Shown here: one piece after another, positions 12,290 through 22,656 of the stretch
Layout: the number at the start of each line of letters is the position of its first letter
Position numbering within the stretch: the first letter of the stretch is position 1
DNA from: Bactrocera neohumeralis
Taxonomy: Eukaryota > Arthropoda > Insecta > Diptera > Tephritidae
Length of the DNA stretch: 64,000 bases
Assembly (NCBI RefSeq): GCF_024586455.1
Contig: NC_065919.1
Location: forward strand, 21,942,017 to 22,006,016
Direction of reading: 5' to 3'
Notes under the pieces: generated by a model
The model's database searches: none
The model's input: the letters and a program-made list of their open reading frames with translations, nothing else
Told to the model about the DNA's origin: nothing
Program-made: the position numbers and the translations under genes

Positions 12290-13150
12290 TTAATTCGGTA
12301 ACACTTCAATTGAGAACAACGACCATAATAAAATTTATTTTTTTATTCACTATTATTATAGCGACCCACCAACTTCTCGATACCATATTTGTAAGGCGGC
12401 TACTTCAAAATAAACCTCAGTTTCGGCGATCACCTCTTCATTCCACGAAAATTTCTTCCCAGCAGGCATCCTTTTGAGATCTGAGAACAGGAAATAGTCA
12501 CTTAGAACCAGATCTGAAGAATACGGCGGATAGGGAAATAATTCGAACTCCAATTCAAGGATTTTTGCCATCGTTTTCACTGACTTTTGACAGGGTGCAT
12601 TGTCTTGGAAAAACAGCACATTCTTTTTCTTCAAATATGCTCGCTTTTCGACGACCTTCGAACGGTCCAATAACGCTATGTAATAGTCGTTGTTGATGGT
12701 CCTTCGTTTTCAAGGTAGCCAATAAAAATTATTTCCAAAATACAGCCGCCATAGCCTTGCCTACCGACTGTTGCGTTTTCCCCGCTTTGGAGCGGGTTCA
12801 TCGTGAGCACTGTCAATTGGACTTCGGAGTGAAATGATGGTGCCATATTTCATCCATTCTCACATATCGACGCTCGGGTTTATTATGCTTAAACATCTCC
12901 AAACAAAGCTCCGAAATATCAAGTCGTTTTTGGTCAAGACTGAGCTCGCGCGGTATTCACTTTACACAGAGCTTCGAGAATGATATGATGTACACGATAT
13001 AATTTTGTGGACTTTTTTGATGCTTTCGATGGTAACAACCACTTTTAAGTGAAAAGTGCATCCTTTCTTAAAAATAGCAAAAGTTGCTTCACTCAAAATA
13101 ATAGAATTCACAAACTAATGATCCGAAAGCTGTTTATGCACGCCCCTTCT
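12290..13150 (-). mobile_element. mariner relic, lineage C (DD34D), most of the protein readable
   Basis: Minus-strand order: PRELSLDQKRLDISELCLEM; PERRYVRMDEIWHHHFTPKS, which carries the first catalytic aspartate; GKAMAAVFWK; then the open frame at 12670-12356 with VLFFQDNAPCQKSVKTMAK (second aspartate) and PPYSSDLVLSDYFLFSDLKR (third aspartate). There are 34 residues between the second and third, the classic mariner spacing. It ends ETEVYFEVAAL near 12400. At least two frameshifts and missing N-terminal residues disable it. It is the same lineage as 5530-6262 and 22240-22555. Confidence 0.82.
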
Positions 13151-13460
13151 AAGGCTTATGAATAACTAAAAATCGTGCGGGCTTAATCCTAGTAGCTTCA
13201 TCTTTGTGTCAGGGCGGAATTTTTCGGTACTCTTTTCTACATTTAGTTAATTTAGGTATTCTGAAAATATCAATATTGTTAGTTTTTAATTCGCCGCAGT
13301 GGACTTTTACTGGATAGTCTGGTATACTTTAGTAAAGTTAATTTACAAATCAGGAAAATCGTGGTATTATTTAACGATAGTTATTAAAGAATTTAATTTT
13401 AGTATTCTATAAAAATAATATTTTAAACCAGTTCCTTCGATCTACTATAGGGAAAACATT
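13150..13460. other. gene-free AT-rich spacer
   Basis: I see no domain or repeat between the mariner relic and the candidate TIR element. Confidence 0.4.
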
Positions 13461-13463
13461 TAA

Positions 13464-14163
13464 GGGGTTATATACAGTTAGAAGGCCGAAAAAGTAAACT
13501 TTCCAGAATTTTTTCCTGAGAAAACTTTTAAGGTATTGACTCAAAAATTTGTATACATATTGTGGTATCTTTTAACTGTATTTTAAGACTAAGTATTAGT
13601 TAAAGTATTTATTTGCAAAGGAACTACAACTGATCTCCGGGAGCTCCTCTCAAAAATGACCACTATATCTCCGAACTGGATCCTCTGAAATTAAAAAAGC
13701 CAAACAGATTTCGTTAAAGTAATTTCAAGTCTAGCAAAGCAAATCAAATGAATAAGCGAAGTAAAAATTTTTGACAAAATGGCGGTTTCCAAAAAAAAAA
13801 ACAATTTTTGACCAAAATTTCGCTCTCAAATTGTTTATGAAAAAAAGATTTATCGGTTAGTAAAAATTCTCGATTAATTACAAAAAATATATTTAAGAAG
13901 TTCCACTTAAAATTTGAGACTAATCGGTTAAATCGTTTTCGAGTAATTTTGGTCACCGACTTTGAAAAACCACTTTGATAAAAACGCGTTTAAAGTCTGG
14001 TGAAAGTGCATTCCCTCTAAAACGACTTTTCAAATTTGCGTGCAACTTCGAAAATATTTACCTGAACGAAATGAAATTTTCTGTGTGTATTCTTAAATAT
14101 ATTTACATTAAAAAAATAAAATAAAAAAATCGCTCTTTAGAAAATTTTAACTGTTTATAACCC
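13464..14163. mobile_element. candidate non-coding TIR element (about 700 bp)
   Basis: The left end reads GGGGTTATATACAGTTAGA and the right end, reverse-complemented, reads TTGGGTTATAAACAGTTAAA, giving an imperfect terminal inverted repeat of about 16 bp. TTAA stands immediately left of the first end and two bases beyond the last, which would fit a TTAA target site. The interior is AT-rich with repeated TTTTGAAAA-like words and no transposase. It could be a MITE of a TTAA-using family, or a chance pairing of AT-rich ends. Confidence 0.4.
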
Positions 14164-14169
14164 AATTAA

Positions 14170-15242
14170 TAAGCCCCGGTCCACTATAACGAATAAATTT
14201 AACTGGCGAAAATATAAAAAGTAGTTAAGCAAGAATTTTTGGACATATCGCCGCTATTTATATCAAACTTTAACTCATTTAAATACATTGAATTGTAAAA
14301 CTATCATAAACGCTGTAATTGAACTGAAAATTACATTAAAAAAATCCAAAATTTTTATTTTGAATTCCAACACTTTTTCTTTTTGTTATTGTAACACCTT
14401 AATGCCCTGCTTGCCATGAGTCTATAATTCCCCAACGTAAAAAATAAAAAAAAAAAACTGAATTTAAATTCGCATTAAAAAAATGTATGCAAATGAAACA
14501 ACAACGTCAGCAGCGCCTTTTGTGAATGAATGAATTAATCGACAGCAACACGATCTAAATATTGCAGTCGCTGCCTGCACAGGTACATATATGTCATGTC
14601 AAATAGAAAATCAAACAACAAAGCAAAAGAGCGCAAAACTTTGTCGGCAGCCACTTTGCATGCAACGCACTAACCGAAAACAACAACAACAAGAACTGCA
14701 CACAACAAACAACATTGCAGTTCATTAACGAATTTCATGTGTTATTCTATAAATTCTTGTCGCTGTCATGTTGTCAACGTGTCACACTGCAGCATGTAAG
14801 TGTGTATGTGTCTACGATCACTAATCCTTGATATTCGTAGCAAAAACAAGAAAAAAAAACAAAAAACAAACAAATAACGCACGTGTTGCATACAAAATAA
14901 AATAAAACGTCAAACGAACGCAAATAATTATGCAAGTGCAGAGTAACATAAATCAATCAAATCAAAAACAAACGCACAAAATAATAACAACAACAACAGC
15001 AAAACTTTTGATATGCATTTTAACGACGTGCAATAATTTAGGCGCCACTTGCGCTGATTAGCAGTGATATTTAGCTTATAATCGCATTTAAAGCGTCGTA
15101 ATTGCACACACACCCACACATATACATACATAAAATAGTGTTTAGTGAAGGTGCTCGTGTCTATATGTCGTTAAATGTGAATTTAGCAAAAGTGTTAACA
15201 AATAAATTCCAATTTTTTTTCCGATAACAAAATTGTACAAAA
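14170..15242 (+). other. upstream region and probable 5' UTR of the 15243 exon
   Basis: There is no transposon domain in this kilobase. It holds ACA/CAA-rich tracts (14685-14720, 14980-15000) and the word ACACACACCC near 15108, typical of fly 5' flanks. I did not find a convincing TATA box or initiator, so the transcription start cannot be placed. A non-coding upstream exon is possible. Confidence 0.3.
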
Positions 15243-15462
15243 ATGCCGAAGGAACGCAACTTCAAGCCTTCGGAGGCTAGTGAGCGTCGAGAATTACTAA
15301 ATTTCCCGCCTAAAGCGCAGGTAGTGCAACGTAGAACTAGCGATGGCAAGCTGTATGTACCTCTACCGCTCTCCGAGGAGTTCACCGAGAAAAATGCGGC
15401 CACGACGGACTGGACTTTGGAGGCACCGTTGGCGTTGCAAGAGTTGCTAGCAGGTGATGAAG
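15243..15462 (+). CDS. apparent first coding exon of an unidentified host gene (5' part only)
   Basis: The ATG sits in an excellent fly start context (TACAAAAATGCC). The frame runs 73 codons beginning MPKERNFKPSEASERRELLN, then FPPKAQVVQRRTSDGKLYVP and LPLSEEF, and ending LQELLAGDE. It is hydrophilic, has no signal peptide or membrane segment, and has balanced codon composition unlike its surroundings. Two splice donors are plausible: AAG|GTTAGT after 15462 (phase 1) and CAG|GTGATG after 15453. Just past the donor the frame meets a stop, as expected at an intron. I do not recognise the product. No second exon could be identified downstream; the rest of the gene may lie beyond this window, across a long intron filled with transposons. 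This is the best evidence for a host gene here. Confidence 0.65.
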
Positions 15463-16298
15463 GTTAGTACAAAATAAATATTAAGTGCTAAAGTTTATTT
15501 ATTTCTGACATTCTCATATTAATATAAAAAAACACAGAAACTGGAAAAAACGCTAACTTCGTTTGCACCGTAGCAATAATATCCCTCACAAATACAAAAG
15601 ATCCCTTATGAGAACTTTGATCGATGCGTTTTTGTGGCAGTTATAAGCTATAGTGGCATGATCTGAAAAATTTTTTCGTAGATTGTGGCGTCGCCTTAAG
15701 TAATAATTTGTGCGAAATTTCGTGAAAACACCTTAGAGAAGAGATTTAGTAGCGTAGAAGAATACTTTCTCCATATATATCGACCATGAGAATTTAAGTT
15801 CCCAGTTATAGAAACTTTTACGGCGTCAAAGTTGACGAGTTGGCCAAGTCGGGAGTCTCGCGAGACGAGTCTGAGACGGAAACAATACCGTGCCCGCTAG
15901 GAACTATCAAGAGGGGACTAAATATGCAGTTTGAACAAATAGCTCAGAACAGTTGGAAATCTACAACCAAATGCAATATAGGATACATGACCATAATATG
16001 GCAAGACAAGAACTAAAGACTTATTCAATAGGTCCACGAATATAGTATATGGTCGTACATACATACACCGTTAAAAATGGGAATAGCAAATAACAATATT
16101 TGCCGCAGCTGCAAATTCGAAAGGAGTAAGGGTTCCAAAAGTCCTCAGCTAGCGCCCAGCTCTATCAAAACCCCGCTGTAGAACTCTTGAAATCCATCAG
16201 GTACCAAACTTTGAATGTCTGTCAACAAAAAGCTTAACAGAGATAAGTGAGTTTTCTCGTTCTGTCAGTGACTGGTTAATATTCCCATCATCGTTTTG
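15463..16298. other. intron-like sequence with a degraded interspersed repeat
   Basis: About 15600-15860 contains phrases shared with 17780-18020, 21540-21690, 49490-49740 and 54280-54370: 'GGCAGcTATAaGCTATAGTGG' style wording followed by a GATTGTGGCGTCGCCTTA segment. This marks a second dispersed repeat family of unknown type. No coding sequence is visible. Confidence 0.4.
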
Positions 16299-17083
16299 CA
16301 CAAGATTGTTGCTATATATATATTTCTGGCCTAATAATGTAAATAGGCATATTTATCAACGAAAATGTTATTTTTTTTTGTCGATTGCTGTTTTGTTTCG
16401 GGCTCATACGCATAGATCCATGATTCGTCACCTGTGACGATTTTATAAACGTCTTTTGAAGCACCGTGATCGTATTTTTTCAGCATTTCTTTACACCAAT
16501 CCACACGAGCCTTTTTTTTGAGCGATTGTTAAATTGTGCGGGATCCAACAAGAACACTCCTTTTTTACGGCCAGGTGTTCATGCAATATCGAATGTATGC
16601 TGGTGGGAGAAATGCATAGGCATGCCTCTATCTGAGGGTATGTTACATGACGGTCTTGCATTATCAGTTCACGTACGGCATCGATGTTTTCTGGCACAAC
16701 GGCTGTTTTTGGACGACCTTCACGGAATTCGTCTTTGAGCGAGCGTCGGCCACGATTGAATTCGTTGTACCAGTTTTTCTCAGTGCTATAGGATGGTGCT
16801 TCATAGCCATACAAAGATTTTAGTTCATCGATGCACTCTTGTCGTGATAATCCACGTCGAAAGTTATGAAAAATGATCGCACGAAAATGTTCACGAGTTA
16901 ATTCCATTTTTTTGCCGAGATGAATTTTTAATTCCCTGTAAATAAAACAATTCACGATTAAATGACAAAACGTTCTGAGTGATGTTATGCTAAAAAATGT
17001 CAAACTTTCCAATGGAAATGTCAGATTGCACCTGGCAACACTTAGTGTTGCCTTAGGCCAGAATATATATGGCAGCCCTCGTA
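16299..17083 (-). mobile_element. mariner deletion derivative, lineage D, with TIRs
   Basis: The minus frame from 17012 has a mariner N-terminus: MELTREHFRAIIFHNFRRGL, SRQECIDELKSLYG, the second helix-turn-helix around NWYNEFNRGRRSLKDEF, and SPTSIHSILHEHLAVKK. After a frameshift near 16510 it continues RVDWCKEMLKKYDHGASKD, then IVTGDESWIYAYEPETKQQS, carrying the first catalytic aspartate, and stops abruptly near 16375. The second half of the enzyme is deleted. Imperfect TIRs remain: the right end reverse-complemented reads ACGAGGGCTGCCATATATAT and then TCTGGCCTAA; the left end reads TTGCTATATATATATTTCTGG. It is non-autonomous. Confidence 0.8.
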
Positions 17084-17089
17084 TATCCC

Positions 17090-17710
17090 AATGTTGATTA
17101 AGTTTTCAGATGATAGCCGTACACCATTCTTGGCAATCTCATCCACTATTTCAGTGAGGTTAGTGCCTTGATTGCTTCTTGGCTGTTTACGTAGATGTTG
17201 ACTCTTGAATTGCCAGCAGGTGCATTATAAGCCAGCTTTCGCAATAGTAAAGACCTCAGCTTGAAACATACTGCAGTGGTCTGTCAACTTAAAATTTATG
17301 CCTAATTCTGAACAGTAAATCCCGGCACCAACTCCATCGTCCAATTTCGATTCTTATAGCTGTTTAGAGTGTTGCGCATAGCTAACATACCTTTGTACCT
17401 TTACGCCAGCCATCTTGTTCTATGTTTACTTTGAACCTTCATTCAAAGTTGAAAAGTGGCTAATATAGTTGGTGTTTGCCCAGCCGCTATTACCCACAGA
17501 GCTATGCCCGAATATTCTACATGTAAATTCTCCTGCAGCCAGTAGTCGTCCCGCCGAATTTGCTGCGCAGTTTTCAGCGAAGAGGTCTATAAGTGGCAGG
17601 TTTAGTACTAGTTCAAGAGCCACCGTTGGAGTTGTTCTTAAAGCTCCTGTTATTCACACCCCATCGAGCCTCGGAACCCTTTCCATTGACTGCCGGTTTG
17701 GCGCTAATTG
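17090..17710 (-). mobile_element. R1/LOA-like LINE, reverse transcriptase thumb and RNase H relic
   Basis: The minus strand reads ITGALRTTPTVALELVLNLP followed by LIDLFAENCAANSAGRL, the conserved segment after the polymerase domain in R1/LOA-type elements. After frameshifts comes the RNase H start VFQAEVFTIAKAG and a decayed VNIYVNSQEAIKALTS, where the second RNase H acidic residue is replaced by asparagine. It is broken by stops. The plus frame at 17469-17711 is its antisense. Together with the 3' end at 18200-18960 it may derive from related insertions. Confidence 0.75.
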
Positions 17711-17779
17711 AGAACGGAATGTGCTGCACTCTTACCTAACATACCTACCTAAATTATCAAATAAAAAAGTTTTCCACTG

Positions 17780-18024
17780 AAGAAGTTGAGTTTGATAGTT
17801 CTGTTTGCATGGCAGCTATATGTGAAACAGTCCGATGACGACATATCAACAGTTTCTGGGAAAAAGGGCGTGAGCCAAATTCAGATAGAAACCTCAAAGT
17901 CTGAGGGACTAGTTAGCGTATATGCACGCAGACGGACGGACATAGATAAATTTATTCAGTACGTCACGTGGATCACTTATACATATAAATGTATATATTT
18001 TATTGGGTCTACGACATTTTCCCT
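17780..18024 (+). repeat. degraded interspersed repeat (second family)
   Basis: It contains GTTTGCATGGCAGCTATATG, shared in wording with 21590-21620 and 54340-54355, and TCTGAGGGACTAGTTAGCGT with 'ACGGACGGACATAG' near 17935. A lineage-A mariner end follows directly at 18025, which suggests insertion into or next to it. Confidence 0.4.
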
Positions 18025-18190
18025 TGGGTGTTATAATTATCTCTTTAAAATGTTGGCCGCAGCTACGTCTCCGTTGGTCCATCCGTTGAGTCCAATTTTC
18101 GATGTTTTGTTCGATCATTTCGACTAGTCACTAACGAATGACACGGGTAATGTTTTGCTCCAAGGTTTGAATGGAAGCGGGTTTGTCCGT
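18025..18190 (-). mobile_element. mariner lineage A fragment (3' end of the gene only)
   Basis: The minus frame reads IEQNIENWTQRMDQRRRSCG then QHFKEII, matching the C-terminus of the lineage-A transposase at 690-1745. Only the last ~50 codons remain. Confidence 0.75.
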
Positions 18191-18199
18191 TTAGACTTT

Positions 18200-18960
18200 A
18201 TGGAATGGAATCACTAACTACCTGGGTAGAGTTCGAGGCCCATCTAAAACCTCTGCCGTTTTAAAGGTCCGTCCCCCGGTTGCAATACAACTCCACATCC
18301 AACTGACAAAGTGTCAGTTCTTCCCGAATTCGGGTTTTAACCAATACCACCACGATACTTCCCGAGGGGCCAGCCCGTATGAGTAAGTTGGAGCGCACTT
18401 CAAGGGCTCCTGCTCTTCGTGTTACCAGAATTAAGTCTCCGGTCAGACCTCGTAGCCCATGCTACTACCAGTTGAGCTTCCATACTGCTCTGAATTGGTG
18501 GCCAGGGGTTGGACGCACATTACATGCACACACCATTCACACAAGAAGCTAAATCTAACTCTCACTTGAACGCCTTTCCCGCCTAAACAATTCACGGGAA
18601 AACGACCCTAATTGTTAGACATTCCGACTAGTGGAAATCACACCACTTACATCTCAAACTCCATCGGTCCAGGTGATCCCAATACCACCCAGATCCCTAC
18701 TGTCTGAGTACATCGGACATTCTGCAAATACATGCACCCACTCCTCTATTCCGACCTATCAGATAGTAGCCTCTGATGCAAAAATGCAGTCAGAGGTCGA
18801 TGCCCTTAACCAGAAAAAGGCTCAGAGAGAAACTTCGACAAACCCAACGTCCAGAATGTATTTAGGACTAATACCCCAACTTCTTGCCACCTACACCTGG
18901 CAAAAAGAATTTATCTTAATATATGTTAATCTAACTATAATATCTGTCAATGAGTGGTTT
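18200..18960 (-). mobile_element. R1/LOA-like LINE 3' end: ORF2 C-terminus and 3' UTR
   Basis: On the minus strand near 18630-18760 one reads IEEWVHVFAECPMYSDSRDL then GGIGITWTDGV, typical of the C-terminal cysteine/histidine region of R1/LOA-type ORF2. The sequence below it (18200-18630) is GC-rich and non-coding, consistent with a LINE 3' UTR ending near GGGCCTCGAACTCTACCCAG. The plus frame at 18631-18963 is antisense. Confidence 0.65.
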
Positions 18961-19879
18961 TAAAAACTACACTCTTCTTTCTTTCACCTATGAAAAACGC
19001 GTTATCACAAGTTAAGTATACCAAAAGTTGAAGAGAAAGCAAAGTTTATATTTTTCTACTTTGTTGTCAATTTTAACTAGGAAACTGGTTAGCGTTCCAA
19101 GAAGCGCTCGTGTGTAACGCTCACTATAATAGCATACGCAAAACCGTCATGTAATTGTAAATACTACATTTCATATTTATTTATTTATTTAATTTTTTTT
19201 TAGTTTGAAGCAGAATTTTAACGATCTCAATTGGTTTAGCCACTTATTCATTTATGCTTTTATTTGTTTTAGGTCTTGTAAGGCCAATAAATATAAGACG
19301 CTCATATGCATCATCACTTATATCTGCTTATTGTTGTTGTTTTATTTATGGGAAAATTGTGGCTTACTTATTTAGTTAAAATTAATCACATTTGACAGTC
19401 AACACTCAGCAGCTGGCAATCAGCCGCCAAGAAAATTGCTCAGAGAGTGTGAAATGTCGCGACGTGTTGTTGATTTCTACGGCTCACTTAATGACTAACC
19501 AACTGACAGTACTGTCACTTTGCTGACAGCTGTGTTATGCCGAGTAAGTGACCTATTTTCAAGCATTTGGCATACAATATGTATTTGGCTTGATTGAAAC
19601 CATAAATACAGGGAGATCATATGAAAAATGTGATGGAGTACAGGAATAACTTTGATTTGCAGATTTATTTACATTTTTACTGTATCATAGAAAGTATCTT
19701 TAGGTGTTTTTAGAATATTGATTTTTTTCTGTGTGTACAAATGTGTGGTTTGATCGAGCTTCTTGCGGTATTTAACTAGGCATTCATCATATAAAATGGT
19801 TAAGTATAGTTTAGCGGAGTACGCTTGTTAGATATTTTCTACAATTCTGACGTACATATATTAGCTCCGTGAGATTCCT
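18961..19879. other. gene-free AT-rich stretch
   Basis: No domains or TIRs seen. Contains ordinary fly intergenic wording, with TTATTTATTTATTTA near 19175-19190. Confidence 0.4.
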
Positions 19880-20085
19880 GACTACTCAACAAACTCAAAC
19901 GACCGCATTGAGTCACTTGAAGACATTAAACGTGAACCGCTACGCGCATTGAAGGCTACATATTTCGGAAATTGACTTTAAGAACTGTTTCGAGGATTGG
20001 AAAAAAAAATTGACACGAGTGTATTTGGACCAAGGGGGATTACTTTGAGGAGAACGATATAGATTTTGAAAAATAAATTAAGTAT
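19880..20085 (+). mobile_element. mariner C-terminal relic, related to lineage E
   Basis: Across frames the plus strand reads LLNKLKRPH, FKNCFEDWKKK (as FRGLEKK with a shift), HECIWTKGDYFEENDIDFEK and a stop near 20080. This is the end of a mariner transposase after the third catalytic residue. Everything upstream is missing. Confidence 0.65.
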
Positions 20086-20339
20086 TATATTATAATGACC
20101 ATATTAGTCATCACAAAAATATTTTCCCCGAATTTCAATACTAAACCTTACAGGTTGACCGATATTTGCATTGAAAAATCAGACAAATGAACTGGGACAG
20201 GGTTCCTGTAAAGTTTTAGTCCGTAAGATGATATATCTTGAAGACATTATTTATGCAGACTTTATTCTGATAACTTTATTAATGTTTGACTTCTTCACTG
20301 TAAGGTGAAAGCATCAAATGGTATTTAAAATCTTGTTAT
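20086..20339. other. gene-free spacer
   Basis: Nothing recognised. Confidence 0.35.
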
Positions 20340-20870
20340 AGGTAGGTAAGGCTGAGTTCAGGTTCCTACCGGGATCACAGCTGGCGGATAGTGGACGGCC
20401 TATGCTAAGTAGGTTAGCTGTGAATAGCAATACGTAACCCCCGACCAAAGCTGCAGGAGAGGAGTTCTTGGCTCAAAACGCCTCATGCGCCCTATGAACC
20501 TTCGGCAAAGAGGCGAAAAGATGTCGCTTGTAAACAAGAGTCCACAACCCCTATCGGGGTCGCACCAAGAGAAAACCTGCCCACGAGAGGAAGGCAACAA
20601 AGCGACGAGGGAACAATACAGCGAGCAGCATCAAAAGTGCAAAGACATCGACGAAATCCTGGGCCCATTCGGAAACGAGGACAGTAGGGTTCTGATTATG
20701 GAGTACTGGAAACCTGGAACGGGACTTAGACGCAGGTGCGCAGATGTTAATCTCTCAATGAGAAATATGGAACGCCACCCTGAAATAATGCAAATGTGTT
20801 GCCAGGGTGGGCGAAGGTCTCTTAGAGGAGGGGTTTTTAGTGACCTGCAAGTAGCACATACTGTTGATTT
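20340..20870 (+). other. GC-richer open frame, probable transposon 5' region, unassigned
   Basis: The plus frame at 20485-20895 (136 codons; a second ATG gives MSLVNKSPQPLSGSHQEKTC) is hydrophilic and GC-richer than its flanks, with an acidic-basic mix (QHQKCKDIDEILGPFGNEDS). The preceding bases are also GC-rich and non-coding. The arrangement resembles the 5' UTR and ORF1 start of an R1/LOA-type LINE, but I see no diagnostic zinc knuckle, so the assignment is tentative. The frame fades into AT-rich repeat after 20830. A host exon is the alternative. Confidence 0.3.
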
Positions 20871-22239
20871 CAGCCATTTTCATAGCGTGTCATAGCAATA
20901 TTTAGGTAACCTCGCACACAAAATTTGGTTAACATCGGTCAAGCAGTTCCTGAGGTATAAGATTTCACCCAAAGGTAGGTGGTGCTATGCCCCTTGTCCA
21001 TTTTGTTCTCCACAACCTATGAATCCTTACCAGCTTGGTTGTGAAATTTAATGCTTGTGGCGCATTTATTCAGTGAGTAGTTAGCAACTTTACCGTTATA
21101 TGGGAGTGGGCGGCGTTATTATCGGATTTCATCCATTTCCACCACCTATGTAGAAATGGCAAAGTGACTGCTTGTAAGCAAGAATGTTTGATTTAGCTTT
21201 TGTGGTTTGGAAGATATACACATTGAACCATCAAAAATTTCAAATGATGTGACCTTCATTTTCATGAAAGCCGTGTTCTCGCCAACCGAAACGAATGCAT
21301 ATTTAAACTTTATTAAGGATTGTACCTCAGCAGTATCGCCACAAACTATACAATAACTATAAAAGAACAACGTAATAATAATTACATATTTACATTAAGA
21401 GTCCATGAGCTATTAAGCCTAACGAATTGAAGAAAATGTCGATAAAAGTTCGGAGTTCAAATGGTGTTAGCAAGCTTCTTAGAGAAAAAATTTATAAGAA
21501 ACTGTATCAAGTAAGGGAGCGTTGACCAATCGGTCTCCTATTAGACTGCATGGAAGTTTTGTTGTTTATACTTTTTGTTTGACCTATCAGCTTTTATGGC
21601 AGCTATATGCGTCAGTGGTCCGATAGCAATGCAATCTTATACCAAAATCGACCTATTTTTAAATAGCTTTACCACCATAAGCTCAATTTTCTTTATCTGG
21701 AAACCACACAATGATTTTTAATTTCTTAAGTAGAATCAACTTTATCTCAAGTGGTTTGAAAAATTCGCGTATATTTCGAAAGAACTTAAGTCCATATCTC
21801 GTTTTAACCACAAATACTGTTGACTACAAAATCAAGTTCTTCATGCTTGATTACATTTTTACTGATTACTCCTAAGCAGCAGCACGCAAGCTGTTCGTGG
21901 AGGCCTTGATTCAGACATTCTTTTTGCATGCGCAGATTTGAATTATGCCAACTTAGTTGTGAGTTATGGCAATGAGTAATTTCGAGACAGTTTTTATGCT
22001 TGACTAAGATTATCTGTAAGTTCATCAAGCATGACGTTTAATTGAAAAAAGGCGAAAACCGAGTTAACCAAGTTGTTAGCGCACTGAAGGTTTTCATTTG
22101 AAGTCTACTTTGTCGCCTTTGCTTTGAGATTCACTTGAGTAAATTAATTTTTGTTTTCGTTTCACTGCGCGGAAAATGAGAAAATATTTTACACATTTTC
22201 GCTATTAAACTCTAATGTTTTCATTATTATAACAGTTTA
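20871..22239. other. gene-free stretch with degraded interspersed repeats
   Basis: The interval 20930-21180 has the 'TTCCTGAGGTATAAGATTTC', GGGAGTGGGCGGCG wording common in fly dispersed repeats, and 21530-21690 carries the second family's GGCAGCTATATGCGTCAGTGG. No protein domain is present in the short open frames. Confidence 0.4.
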
Positions 22240-22555
22240 ATTGAAAAGTCCCCGTCCTACTATAGTAAAACACCTTTTTTTGGCAAAATCTGTTTTTATT
22301 TTTATTATTTAGCACAGTTCCTTTCAAGGGTGACACACTGTTTATAGCGACCCCCCAACTTTTCGATAAAATTTTTGTAGCACGATTTGCCCTTCACTTC
22401 AAAATAGTCCTCAGTTTTGGCGATCTCCTCTTCATTCGACGAAAATTTCTTCACAGCGTGCATTCTTTTGAGATCTAATAACGAGAAAAAGTCGCCGGAA
22501 GCCAGTTCTGGAGATCTTTCCAATATTAAAAACAAAATCTTACTATTTTTGCTTA
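22240..22555 (-). mobile_element. mariner lineage C, 3' fragment interrupted by a transposon
   Basis: The minus frame reads ERSPELASGDFFSLLDLKRM, HAVKKFSSNEEEIAKTEDYF, EVKGKSCYKNFIEKLGGRYK and CVTLERN: the region of the third catalytic aspartate through to the C-terminus. The element end near 22240 (AATTGAAAAGTCCCCGTCCT) resembles other mariner termini. The coding sequence stops at 22555, exactly where the intact Tc1/mariner element begins. I cannot find the rest of the mariner beyond 23857, so it was already truncated or has decayed. Confidence 0.8.
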
Positions 22556-22582
22556 CAGCGTGTAAAATAATAACTGTCGCAC
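22556..22582 (+). repeat. left TIR of the 1302-bp transposon
   Basis: Twenty-seven bases identical to the reverse complement of 23831-23857. It follows a TA dinucleotide and is the expected transposase binding and cleavage site. Confidence 0.95.
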
Positions 22583-22656
22583 TAAAACAACGGTGCATAT
22601 TTCTTTACAATAACATCACCACATAATTTTTTTTATCCCGTTACATCGCCTATTTA

